The position numbers and the translations under genes are program-made. The notes under the pieces are model-generated. The model saw only the letters and a list, made by a program, of their open reading frames with translations. It ran no database searches and had not been told where the DNA came from. This document shows positions 33,018 to 40,548 of a DNA stretch of 64,000 bases, in pieces. The stretch is from the NCBI GenBank assembly GCA_947588605.1, contig CANPYK010000003.1, positions 1-64,000 of the forward strand, read 5' to 3'. This DNA is from an uncultured Oscillospiraceae bacterium (GTDB lineage Bacteria; Bacillota; Clostridia; Oscillospirales; Oscillospiraceae). Each line of letters begins with the position of its first letter. Position 1 is the stretch's first letter.

Positions 33018-33387
33018 CGGGCGGGTTCAGAACCCGCCCCTACAGTTTTTGGAATTCTTTTCAATTCATGCTGTACGGGCCGCCGCACACGGCGACCCTT
33101 TTCCCAGGTTTCGGATCACCCCCGATAAACGCCGTAGGGGTCGCCGTCCCCGGCGACCCGCGTTGCGATGATTTCCGGTGTCGGTTGAATGGTATAACCT
33201 TCCACATTCCCTGTAGGGGCGGGTTCTAAACCCGCCCGTGCCACGTGGCGGGACGGGACCGGTTCCGATAAAACGGGAAATGTCGGTCAACCGGGCAAGG
33301 GCCGCCGTGGGCGGCGGCCCGTACGGCGGTGTTCGAGGTGTGTCAATAGACGAGGGGCGGGTCGCCGGGGACGGTGACCCCTACGGC
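33018..33387. repeat. array of variable-stem palindromes, island 1
   Basis: Six hairpins of about 26-36 nt with common flanks (GTAGGGG or GTACGGG on one side, CCCGY on the other) and different stems: GGGTT/AACCC type at 33018 and 33213, TCGCCG/CGGCGA type at 33131 and 33357, and CCGCCG/CGGCGG type at 33073 and 33299. Spacers between them recur, inverted, at 47789-47986. This island occupies much of the 974-nt gap between the nitroreductase and SLH-like genes. Confidence 0.85.
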
Positions 33388-33431
33388 AGATAACGCAAGC
33401 CGGTAAAATGAACGCCCCCGCCCCCGTCTCG

Positions 33432-33480
33432 GAGCCCCCTCCTCGTAGGAGGGGGGCAGGGGGGAAGCGAGGGTGGAGGT
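33432..33480 (+). repeat. 49-nt dispersed repeat, copy 2
   Basis: Same unit as 25704, with two substitutions near the 3' end (GAGGGTGGAGG). Confidence 0.85.
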
Positions 33481-33537
33481 TTCTGAGCGGCTCCGATGAT
33501 CCGCGCCCTGCCCCTATCGCCTGAATAGAAACCATTC

Positions 33538-33763
33538 AAAAAACCACGGGCTCTCCCTTCGGGGAAGCCCGCGTCAGTTTGTCATGGGATCGGCGTTTTT
33601 GTGTTTTTGCCGCGGAGTACACTTTTTCGTCAAAATTTAGGCGGGTATGCGGTAAAATAAAGGCATGGAAACGCGTAAGCGGCAGGACACGGCGGGCTGG
33701 TACCCCGCCATGTCCCTGTGAGAGTGTCAGCCCACTCAACACATCAGTCAAAGACTGAACCAC
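33538..33763 (-). ncRNA. candidate small RNA with its own promoter and terminator
   Basis: A minus-strand promoter TTGCAA (33798-33793), 17-nt spacer, TATAAT (33775-33770) predicts a start near 33763. The terminator at 33572-33546 (GCGGGCTTCCCC/GGGAGAGCCCGT) is followed by six T residues at 33543-33538. The RNA of about 225 nt has a strong internal hairpin GGACATGGCGGG/CCCGCCGTGTCC. It shares the block ATGNNTTTATTTT..CCGCA with the antisense RNA at 30380-30520. No protein is credible. The rest of the gap to 33973 holds only the hairpin at 33840. Confidence 0.5.
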
Positions 33764-33769
33764 GTCCCT

Positions 33770-33798
33770 ATTATACCCGCGCGGCCGCCCTTTTGCAA
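33770..33798 (-). promoter_or_regulatory. promoter of the candidate small RNA
   Basis: Minus strand TTGCAA (33798-33793), 17-nt spacer, perfect TATAAT (33775-33770). Confidence 0.65.
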
Positions 33799-33839
33799 GG
33801 GTGTTTGCGGGGCCTGTAGGGTTTTGTGTTTTGTGCTTT

Positions 33840-33880
33840 TTTGCGGTGTTGAGGTCAAACGCTCAGCACCGCTTTTTGCG
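33840..33880. terminator. hairpin upstream of the SLH-like gene
   Basis: GCGGTGTTGAG / CTCAGCACCGC with an 8-nt loop, flanked by TTTTTT on the left and TTTTT on the right, so it may terminate plus-strand transcription or insulate the SLH-like gene. Confidence 0.5.
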
Positions 33881-33973
33881 TTTCCGGTGAGTTCCACGGC
33901 AAGGCGGGGCGAGATCCCCGCCCCCGTGGGACTGCCGGAGATTCCAAATCTGTTTTGAAAGGAAGAAAAACGC

Positions 33974-34906
33974 ATGAAAAAAGCACTCAGCATCCTTTTA
34001 GCCCTCGCCCTCGCCCTCAGCCTCGCCGTCACGGCCCTGGCCGCCCCTCCCACCGGCGACAAAGTGGTCAAGCTGACCGACATCGGCGAGGAAGAGGAAC
34101 ACCACGGAGACCTTTACTTAGTGTTCTCACAGACCCCCAAGACGGTCGCCGCCGAATCCGGCAAAACTGAATATCACATCCCCGCAGGCTCCTCGGTCAC
34201 TGTCTCCTGGTATCGCGATTGGGACGGTGAAGAGATATTCACGAGCCTTGACCCGGATGAATCCAATGTTGAGCTTTACTTCTTTGAGGGCGACAAGTTC
34301 CCTGAGCCAACGGTCAACGATGACGGTACGCTCACCTTTACCTTTGATGAGACCGGGTCCTATGAGTTTTACTCTATGGCCGGCGCGGGTCCCTGGCGGG
34401 TATCCCCGAATCCCGTCATCGTCGTGGAAGGCGCCGCCTCCGACACCCCCGCCACTCCCGATACTCCCGCCCAGCTCCCCGCCGACGTCCCTGCCGACGC
34501 CTGGTTCGCCGCCAGCGCCAAGCTGGCTCTCCAGCACGGCCTGGTCGCCACCGACAGCAACGGCAGGTATGAGCCCACCGCCACGCAGAACCTGTCCGAC
34601 GTGGCCGCCGTGCTGAAGGTCCTGGACCCGGACAGCACCGTGGAGCTCTACACAGGCGCCGACAAGGCCGCCACCCGTGAGGACATGGTCGTCATGTTCT
34701 GGAAGCACGCCGGCTCCAAGGAGTCCACCTACTCCCTGTCCGCCTTCACCGATGCCGGCGAGGTCAAAAACGCCGCCGCCTGGGCATGGGCGGTAGAGAA
34801 TGGCCTCATCCTCGGCACCAACCTGGGCCTGGAGCCCAACGCGACCCTGCCCAAGAGCAATCTGGCCCAGCTTGCTGTCCGCTACATGGACTTCCTCGGT
34901 AAATAA
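33974..34906 (+). CDS. secreted protein with C-terminal SLH-like region
   Basis: A 310-residue protein with a clear signal peptide cleaved after AVTALA (signal peptidase I). Residues about 25-155 form a beta-rich domain rich in acidic residues. A proline/threonine linker (ASDTPATPDTPAQLP) follows, then two S-layer-homology-like repeats ('DAWFAASAKLALQHGLV', 'AAAWAWAVENGLILG' and 'TLPKSNLAQLAVRYMDFL'). SLH regions usually hold proteins to pyruvylated cell-wall polymer. The N-terminal domain is not recognised. Start ATG 33974 follows GAAAGGAAG. It is monocistronic, with a terminator at 34941. Confidence 0.82.
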   Translation: MKKALSILLALALALSLAVTALAAPPTGDKVVKLTDIGEEEEHHGDLYLVFSQTPKTVAAESGKTEYHIPAGSSVTVSWYRDWDGEEIFTSLDPDESNVELYFFEGDKFPEPTVNDDGTLTFTFDETGSYEFYSMAGAGPWRVSPNPVIVVEGAASDTPATPDTPAQLPADVPADAWFAASAKLALQHGLVATDSNGRYEPTATQNLSDVAAVLKVLDPDSTVELYTGADKAATREDMVVMFWKHAGSKESTYSLSAFTDAGEVKNAAAWAWAVENGLILGTNLGLEPNATLPKSNLAQLAVRYMDFLGK

Positions 34907-34940
34907 TTCGTCTCTGGCTGAACGCGCAAATCAATAGTTG

Positions 34941-34979
34941 ACGGGCCTTCCCAAAAAGGGGAGGCCCGTGCGGTTTTTT
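34941..34979 (+). terminator. terminator of the SLH-like gene
   Basis: Stem ACGGGCCTTCCC / GGGGAGGCCCGT with an A-rich loop and a TTTTTT tail. It may also receive transcription from the convergent barnase operon. Confidence 0.8.
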
Positions 34980-34996
34980 AAATGGGGGTCCGTCTC

Positions 34997-37288
34997 TCAC
35001 ACAAGCCGGTTCGTACCGTCCACGTCGCCGGCGATAGAGTCGCGCCAGGGGCTGGGCCTGGTGCGGATGGAGATGTTCTGGCGGTAGACGCCGCGGGGCG
35101 GGGTGAGGGGGTTGTCGCGGAAGATGAAGTTCTGCTGGTCGTTGTCCACGGACACACAGCCGCTGACGTGGAGGGGTCCGGGGTTGAAGTTGTCGGAGAA
35201 GCCGGCCATGAAATTGCCGAAGGCCACGCAGTTTTCCACCGTGTGCCCCACGGGCATCCCCTCGCCGCCCAGCTTAAAGCCGTTGCCGCCGCCTCCGCCC
35301 AGGATGACGTGCTCCGGGTCCTCCGGGTCCACCCAGATGCCGTTTTGGTACGCCACGCAGTTGCGCAGGACCACCGGGGCGTTGGGGCCCTTCTCCACCT
35401 TGTTGTAGAGGTCGAACCCGTCGTCGATGTTGCCGTGGGAGACGCACCCCTCGAAGACGTTCCCCGGTCCCACGCCCAGCTTGGGGGCGAAGCCGTCGGC
35501 GTTCATGTTCCTGGGGTCCCGGTTGCCGTAGGAGACGCAGTCCTTGATGAGGTTATAGCAGGGCCAGGCGAACTGGAACCCGTCCGGGACGCCCTTGCCC
35601 AGCACCAGCCCCGTCTCGTCACAGTGGTGGAACTCGCACTTCTCTATCACGTTGAAGCTCCCCATGAGGTCCGAGCGCTTGCCGGTGAACTCGATGCCGT
35701 AGATGTGCCAGAAATTGGAGGTGCTGGTGAGGCACGCCCCGCGAAAGACCGCCTTGGCCCCCGGCGCGGGCTTGAGGGTCTTCAGCTTGTCCAGGGCTCC
35801 GGAGTCGTCCGGGGTGAGGAGGAGGGAGGAGGTGTATGTGCCGTCCAGAAGGAGGATGGTCCCGCCGGGGGCCAGCCGCCGGACGGCCTCCGCCACGCTC
35901 ACGGGGTCGGTCTCGGACCCCGCCCCGTCCTCGCGCCCGTCAGGGGCGGCGTAGATGAGGTCCGTGGGCCGGTCCGTGGGCCGGAGGGTGACGGTGAAGG
36001 TCTCCGTGATGGACCCGGAGGGGTAGTCGTAGACGCACTCCAGCGGGTTCTCCCCCGGCAGAAGCGTCAGCTCCATGTTGGCCGGGTGCCGGTCGGTGAG
36101 CTCCACCGTGCCCAGATTCTCTTTTTGGCGGCTGACATAGACGTACCCCGTCTTGTTGCCGTGGAGGGTGAGAGTGTATTTGGCCACGCTGGAGGACGTG
36201 CCGGACCGCAGGAAAAGGGTGGGGCGCACGTTGTTGTTGTGGGGCCGCCAGAGCTCCGGCTCCGCCGCCGGCTTTTCGTAGGGCGTGACGGTGAGTTCGA
36301 TGTCGGAGAAGGTGGCCTCCGCGTTGCGGGAGGCGAAGAAGCCCACGGTCATCTCGCCCTTTTCCAGCTGCGTCAGCAGATTCGCGGTGCATCCGTCGGG
36401 ATAGACCCGCTCCGACATGCTCCCGTCGGGACGCTCGGCACGGGCAAAGAAGCCCCGCTCGTCCCGGCCCAGCTCCAGAAGGACGCCCTCGGACCCGGTG
36501 ACGATGTGCCGCGCCCCCTCTAAGGGTCGCTCCTCCAGCTTCACGCCCACCAGGTCATGGAGGCTCGCCACGCCCCGGCGGCAGACCACCGCCGGCGGGT
36601 TGTCGTCCCGGTTCCCGCCCAAAACGCCCACGAAGACCATGTTGGACGCGGCGGGCAGCTCCTGAAAGCTTGGGTCGAAGGGGTCCCGGCGGGGAAGGCC
36701 CAGGGCGTCCCGGGCCATGATGCCGAAGCCGCATTGCTGAGGCGTGTCCCGAGTGCCCAGACGCCCGTAGTTTTCCGCCTTCACCCGCGCCCGGAGGACA
36801 AAGCAGTCCTTCTCCGGGTCCAGGCGCGTGAAGTGGAACGTGAGGCCGTCGTGGCCGCCGGCGATCTTGCCGCCCCGGCTCTCCACCGTGACGGACCCGT
36901 CGGCGTTGACGCGGGACTCGTTACAGCCCACCTTGTGCTGCCAGTCCGGCAGGACCAGGGTGGAGGTCATGTTGATGTCCGTGGATTGGCCGAAGGCCCG
37001 GCTCTCCCAAAGCCGCTCGTTCATGGTGGGACCCTCCTTATAAAGTAATGTCAGCCCGGGATTTTCCAAAGCGCTGTCCCGGAAAACGCTTAAAACACGC
37101 TGTGCGTACCCCCGCGCGCCCCCGGCCCCCAGGAGGGTGACCGTGACGCCCGAGCGCTCGGTGAGCAGGTCGTGGAGAGCGTCCAGATTGCGCCCGTAGG
37201 TGTCCGGCAGGTCCAGCGCGGCCTTCAGATACTCCTGCGCCGGCCCGCGCTCCGCAAGACGCCGGCAGTCGACGGTAAACTCCCGCAT
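34997..37288 (-). CDS. barstar-like inhibitor in frame with a PL9-type pectate lyase
   Basis: One continuous frame of 763 codons. Residues 1-88 are a complete barstar: 'LDLPDTYGRNLDALHDLL' holds the two barnase-facing aspartates (D36, D40), and Glu 75 matches the third contact. No stop codon follows. From M89 the frame continues into a 675-residue protein with an N-terminal beta-sandwich and, from about 460 on, a right-handed beta-helix of PL9 type with calcium-binding motifs NADGFAPKLG (about 600) and NIDDGFDLYN (about 621). An internal site AAGGAGGG precedes ATG 37024 (M89), so the lyase may also be made alone. Neither part has a signal peptide. Start ATG 37288 is 5 nt after the barnase stop. 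Confidence 0.82.
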   Translation of the reverse strand: MREFTVDCRRLAERGPAQEYLKAALDLPDTYGRNLDALHDLLTERSGVTVTLLGAGGARGYAQRVLSVFRDSALENPGLTLLYKEGPTMNERLWESRAFGQSTDINMTSTLVLPDWQHKVGCNESRVNADGSVTVESRGGKIAGGHDGLTFHFTRLDPEKDCFVLRARVKAENYGRLGTRDTPQQCGFGIMARDALGLPRRDPFDPSFQELPAASNMVFVGVLGGNRDDNPPAVVCRRGVASLHDLVGVKLEERPLEGARHIVTGSEGVLLELGRDERGFFARAERPDGSMSERVYPDGCTANLLTQLEKGEMTVGFFASRNAEATFSDIELTVTPYEKPAAEPELWRPHNNNVRPTLFLRSGTSSSVAKYTLTLHGNKTGYVYVSRQKENLGTVELTDRHPANMELTLLPGENPLECVYDYPSGSITETFTVTLRPTDRPTDLIYAAPDGREDGAGSETDPVSVAEAVRRLAPGGTILLLDGTYTSSLLLTPDDSGALDKLKTLKPAPGAKAVFRGACLTSTSNFWHIYGIEFTGKRSDLMGSFNVIEKCEFHHCDETGLVLGKGVPDGFQFAWPCYNLIKDCVSYGNRDPRNMNADGFAPKLGVGPGNVFEGCVSHGNIDDGFDLYNKVEKGPNAPVVLRNCVAYQNGIWVDPEDPEHVILGGGGGNGFKLGGEGMPVGHTVENCVAFGNFMAGFSDNFNPGPLHVSGCVSVDNDQQNFIFRDNPLTPPRGVYRQNISIRTRPSPWRDSIAGDVDGTNRLV
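37025..37042 (-). promoter_or_regulatory. internal ribosome binding site for the lyase part
   Basis: On the minus strand TATAAGGAGGGTCCCACC stands directly before ATG 37024. AAGGAGGG with 7-nt spacing is close to ideal, so separate translation of the lyase from within the fused frame is likely. The same bases encode the last barstar residues (YKEGPT). Confidence 0.7.
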
Positions 37289-37293
37289 GGCCG

Positions 37294-37872
37294 TCACCAC
37301 CTGACGTTCCCGTCCTCGGTGAGGGTGACGGGGGAGAAGCTCTCATAATGGTCGGCGGTATAGTAGTACAGCCCGTCGTTGGAGAACACCAGCCGCCTTG
37401 ACCCCCGGGAGCTGTACCCCAGCGTGTCGATGTCGCACTCCGTCCAGGTCCGGCCCTCGGCGTCGGGCAGGAGCCCCTCGTAGTTGCCGAACCTGTCCCC
37501 GCCGATGGCGGCGCCGGCCCGGTAGTCCTCCACGGAGCCGCCCTCCCAGCCCAAAGCCCGGGCCTCGTTTTTCGTGATGTAGTTCCCCGGCAGACGCCCG
37601 TAGGCCTCCAGGTACAGCACCACGTTTTTCACATCGTAATAGGACCCGTCCCGGTCCGGCGCGGAGGAAACGGCCTCCGTGGCCTCGGACCCGGCTGTCT
37701 CCGGCGGCGCGCTCTCGGGCTTGCTGTCCTCCGGCCGGAGGTCCTCCTGACGGCTCGCCTTGGGGTCGCTCTCCCCGGTCCCGGCGGGCGCCCCTATGCC
37801 GAAGACGCAGGCCCCCAGCACCAGTACCAGCGCCAGCATCAGCGCCGCGCAGCGCGTGATTCGCAATTTCAT
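37294..37872 (-). CDS. barnase-family ribonuclease, lipid-anchored
   Basis: A 192-residue guanyl-specific ribonuclease of the barnase group. The catalytic domain (about 78-185) matches barnase closely: 'GRLPGNYITKNEARALGW', 'GRTWTECDID' with the general base Glu 145, 'GSRRLVFSNDG' with Arg 160, and 'YYTADHYESF' with His 175. The N-terminus is a lipoprotein signal with lipobox VLGAC (Cys 22), then an acidic, proline-rich linker of about 50 residues. Classical barnase is secreted freely, so lipid anchoring is unusual. The barstar gene starts 5 nt after its stop, giving cytoplasmic protection. Start ATG 37872 follows AAAGGAGGGG. Confidence 0.92.
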   Translation of the reverse strand: MKLRITRCAALMLALVLVLGACVFGIGAPAGTGESDPKASRQEDLRPEDSKPESAPPETAGSEATEAVSSAPDRDGSYYDVKNVVLYLEAYGRLPGNYITKNEARALGWEGGSVEDYRAGAAIGGDRFGNYEGLLPDAEGRTWTECDIDTLGYSSRGSRRLVFSNDGLYYYTADHYESFSPVTLTEDGNVRW

Positions 37873-37898
37873 AGCACCCCTCCTTTGCTATTGATACC

Positions 37899-37927
37899 AT
37901 AATAGACCAAAAATTTCCCCGGGTCAA
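37899..37927 (-). promoter_or_regulatory. promoter of the barnase-barstar/lyase operon
   Basis: Minus strand TTGACC (37927-37922), 17-nt spacer, TATTAT (37904-37899). It stands back to back with the promoter at 37943. Confidence 0.7.
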
Positions 37928-37942
37928 GTAAAAACCTGCCCA

Positions 37943-37971
37943 TTGACAATTTGCACCGCCGCTGGTACAAT
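37943..37971 (+). promoter_or_regulatory. promoter of the zinc-ribbon membrane protein gene
   Basis: TTGACA (37943-37948), 17-nt spacer, TACAAT (37966-37971). Its -35 box is 15 nt from that of the divergent barnase promoter. Confidence 0.8.
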
Positions 37972-38013
37972 AGGGAAACGAAAATTTCCGAAAAAAACAG
38001 GAGGGAACCCCCT

Positions 38014-38616
38014 ATGATGTGCAGAAAATGCGGCCAGAGCATCCCCAAGGGCGCGGACAAATGCCCCAACTGCGGCGCGCCCGCCCGCGCCGACCGTCCG
38101 GAGCGCAGGAACGTCTCCCGGGCGGCCAACGTAAAGCTGGCGGCCAAGATCCCCTTCGCCCTCATCCTTCTGGCGCTTTTGCACATCGCTCAGATCGTCA
38201 TGTGGTTCGTTCCGGCGATGCGCATGGACACCGAAGGGGCCCTCACGGGGAACCTCTCCCTTTTTAAGATGTTCCGCGTCTTCGCCACCGGCGGTTCCAC
38301 CGGCGGCACGCTCCTCATTTTGCTGATGGTGGCGGTGCTCCTGGTGACGCTGTGCGCCCTGTATCTCGCCGTCGCCCCCCTCTTCCAGGGCGGCCGCGGC
38401 CGGCGGATGCGCCTCATCACCTCCAAGATCGCCTGCCTCTCCCACGCCGCCGTCCTGGGCGCCGTCTTCGGCATGTACGCCTCCATCGGCGCCGACCAGG
38501 GCTACGCCCCCCGCCTCCTCGCCGGCGGCATCATCCAGTTCGCCCTCACCGTCCTCATCTTCGCCCTCACCATGTTCATCTCCTACGCCAGTAAGCAGAA
38601 AAAGGTGGACAGGTAA
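38014..38616 (+). CDS. zinc-ribbon membrane protein
   Basis: A 200-residue protein with an N-terminal zinc ribbon (CRKCGQSIPKGADKCPNCG, residues 3-21). A basic linker and about four membrane helices follow: near 45-67 (IPFALILLALLHIAQIVMWF), 95-120, 135-155 and 165-190. It belongs to the common 'zinc-ribbon plus membrane domain' proteins of Clostridia, whose function is unknown. Start at ATG 38014 (ATG ATG) after CAGGAGGG. It is divergent from barnase and ends at its own terminator. Confidence 0.85.
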   Translation: MMCRKCGQSIPKGADKCPNCGAPARADRPERRNVSRAANVKLAAKIPFALILLALLHIAQIVMWFVPAMRMDTEGALTGNLSLFKMFRVFATGGSTGGTLLILLMVAVLLVTLCALYLAVAPLFQGGRGRRMRLITSKIACLSHAAVLGAVFGMYASIGADQGYAPRLLAGGIIQFALTVLIFALTMFISYASKQKKVDR

Positions 38617-38630
38617 GTATGAAACCCACC

Positions 38631-38665
38631 AGCGGCAGGCCAAATGGCCTGCCGCTGAGTTTTTA
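38631..38665 (+). terminator. terminator of the zinc-ribbon membrane protein gene
   Basis: Perfect 11-bp stem AGCGGCAGGCC / GGCCTGCCGCT, loop AAAT, with TTTTTA four bases on. Confidence 0.85.
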
Positions 38666-39217
38666 TAAACCTCCCCTTTTGGGAGGCGGCGCGCAGCGCC
38701 GGAAGGGTCGCCGCCACAGACCCACCCCTGCCGCTTCGCGGCTGTCCCCGACCTTGGAGGGGCAAAAGGAGGTAGGCCGCGTTACCGGAATGATTCCGAT
38801 AAATCGCACCCGCCTCCGATTCAGAGCCCTCCCCGCAGGGCGGGGAGGGGGAGGGGTGAGGTGGGAGCCGAAGGGCTGTAACCGGTTTCGATGAACGCAC
38901 CCACCTCATCCGGCGCCTGCGGGCGCCACCTTCTCCGCCCTGCGGGGAAGGCTAAGACGGGGGACGAGGGACGGGGGCTCGAATACCCCGCCGCTGCGGC
39001 GGCACCCCTTTTTCCGAAAAAGGGGTCGAGGGGAATAAGGTTGCGGCGCTTTGCGCCGCGTTTAATAAAATTGCGCCGCAAAGCGGCGCAAACCTTTTCG
39101 CCCCCCTTTGGGGCAAAGGGGGGTAGGGGGAGATTCGAGCCCCCATCCTTCGTCCTTCGTCCCCCGTCCCCGCCGCAGCGGATAATCCAAATCCGCGGCG
39201 AAGCCGCACCTTTTTTC
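38666..39217. repeat. repeat-rich non-coding island 2
   Basis: The gap of 678 nt to 39294 holds no gene. It contains CCTCCCC/GGGAGG-type hairpins (38672 and 38830 area), a long imperfect palindrome at about 39043-39097 made of GCGGCGCTTTGCGCCGC and its near-complement, and TTTTTCCG/CGAAAAAGG (39009). A tract at 39163-39211 (CCGTCCCCGCCGCAGCGG, then GCGGCGAAGCCGCA) recurs at 48130-48183. A CCGGAATGATTCCGATAAAT tract near 38785 resembles 43805 and 43890. Confidence 0.7.
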
Positions 39218-39266
39218 GCCCCCTCCTCGTAGGAGGGGGGCAGGGGGGCAGCGAGCGTGGGATGAC
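39218..39266 (+). repeat. 49-nt dispersed repeat, copy 3
   Basis: Same unit as 25704, one substitution (GGGGCAGCGAG), followed by CAGAGCGGGTTCG. Confidence 0.9.
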
Positions 39267-39294
39267 AGAGCGGGTTCGAAAAACGTGGGCGGTT

Positions 39295-40548
39295 TTACCC
39301 CTTCCCCTCCTCGATGGCTGCCTTCCTGGCGCGGTCCAGGGCGGAGACGCAGGCGGGGATGTCGGTTTTGCCGCGCAGGAGGGCGTTGAGGGCGGAGAGG
39401 GTGTCCTCGGCGCTGTAGCCGCGGACGCGGCTGGAGGCGGTGGAGACGCGCTGGCGGGCGGCGACGGAGCCCTGGGCGGCGGTGACCATGGGGGACTGGA
39501 TGTTGGTGGTCTGGCCCTGGAAGCAGTTCACCGTGGCGATGCCGTCGAAGGCGGCGTTGTAGTTTTCCGGCGCGGCGCAAAAGGCCAGGAACGCCAGGGC
39601 CTCGTCCACGCGGCCGCCCTGCTTGTTCACCATCATCATGTTGAGGTTCCCGCCCTCGTAGGTGCCCTCGCTCACGGTGCCCATGAAGACGGGCATCAGC
39701 GCGAAGTCGTCCACCGTATATTTACCGGGGGTGAAGTCCGTATAAAACCAGGTGTCCCAGATGAAGGCCATCACCGCCTCCCCGGAGGAGAGGGCGGGGC
39801 TTATGTCCTCCCAGCCGGTCTTCAGATAATCGTCGCCAAACCAGCCGGACCGGGCGGCCCCGGCGATCCAGGTCACCATATCCGTGACGGCGGGGATGTC
39901 CGCGTAGTCGATGGTCCCGGCGTTCAGGGCCTCCAGCGTCGCCGGGTCGTCGGCGAACACCGGGTCCAGGGCGAACTGGGGCATCCAGGAGCACCCGTCG
40001 GCGGGCCAGCAGACAGGCGTTTTGCCGATGCCCGCCAGGGCCTCGCAGAGCATATCGAACTCCGCCTGAGTGGACGCCGGGTCCAGCCCCAGGCTGTCCA
40101 GAATGGTCTTGTTGTAGTAGCACCCGGACACCGAGTTTTCCCAGAAGGGAAGCCCCAGCAGGTTCCCATCGGCGTCCTCGCAGTAGGCCCTGGCGCTGTC
40201 GGTGAGGTCGGAGACCCAGGGCTGGTCGTTGAGAGGCAGGAAATCCGCCTCCGCGTCGAACCGGTCGAGGTCGGCGTTGTGGAAATGCAGGAGAATATCC
40301 GGCCCCTCGCCCTTGGCGAAGCGCGCGGCCGCCTCCTTCTCGAATTCCCCGTCCTCCACGGCCTCCACGCGCAGCTTTTCCCCGGTGGCCTTCTCGTAGA
40401 GGTCGAAAACGCGGACCATGTACGTCTTCTCCAGGTCGCTCTTCTTGCCGAGGATGGTGAGTCCGTCGGCCTTCCCGGCGCACCCGGCGGCCAGGGGGAG
40501 GATCATCAGCGCCGACAGCGCCGCGGCCAGCAGTTTTCCCGGTTTCAC
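39295..40548 (-). CDS. solute-binding lipoprotein coupled to the hybrid kinase
   Basis: A 417-residue CUT1-type extracellular solute-binding protein with lipoprotein signal (lipobox LAAGC near residue 24). The mature part has 'KSDLEKTYMVRVFDLYEKAT', 'PDILLHFHNADLDRF', 'GNLLGLPFWENSVSGCYYNK', 'EAVMAFIWDTWF' and 'EALAFLAFCAAPENYNAA', all in normal order. Start GTG 40548 overlaps the kinase stop (GTGA), so translation is coupled. No permease or ATPase genes accompany it. It may therefore present a ligand to the kinase sensor domain rather than feed a dedicated transporter (inference). The true N-terminus begins VKPGKLLAAALSAL. Confidence 0.88.
   Translation of the reverse strand: MKPGKLLAAALSALMILPLAAGCAGKADGLTILGKKSDLEKTYMVRVFDLYEKATGEKLRVEAVEDGEFEKEAAARFAKGEGPDILLHFHNADLDRFDAEADFLPLNDQPWVSDLTDSARAYCEDADGNLLGLPFWENSVSGCYYNKTILDSLGLDPASTQAEFDMLCEALAGIGKTPVCWPADGCSWMPQFALDPVFADDPATLEALNAGTIDYADIPAVTDMVTWIAGAARSGWFGDDYLKTGWEDISPALSSGEAVMAFIWDTWFYTDFTPGKYTVDDFALMPVFMGTVSEGTYEGGNLNMMMVNKQGGRVDEALAFLAFCAAPENYNAAFDGIATVNCFQGQTTNIQSPMVTAAQGSVAARQRVSTASSRVRGYSAEDTLSALNALLRGKTDIPACVSALDRARKAAIEEGKG

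Noticed and set aside
33018..33387. Possible CRISPR array
   Set aside because: Repeats are palindromes with different stems, spaced irregularly and in both orientations, spacers are themselves repeated elsewhere, and no cas genes are present.
33536..33763. A 75-codon frame covering the candidate small RNA
   Set aside because: It would start at the transcript's first bases with no ribosome site and would run through the terminator hairpin.
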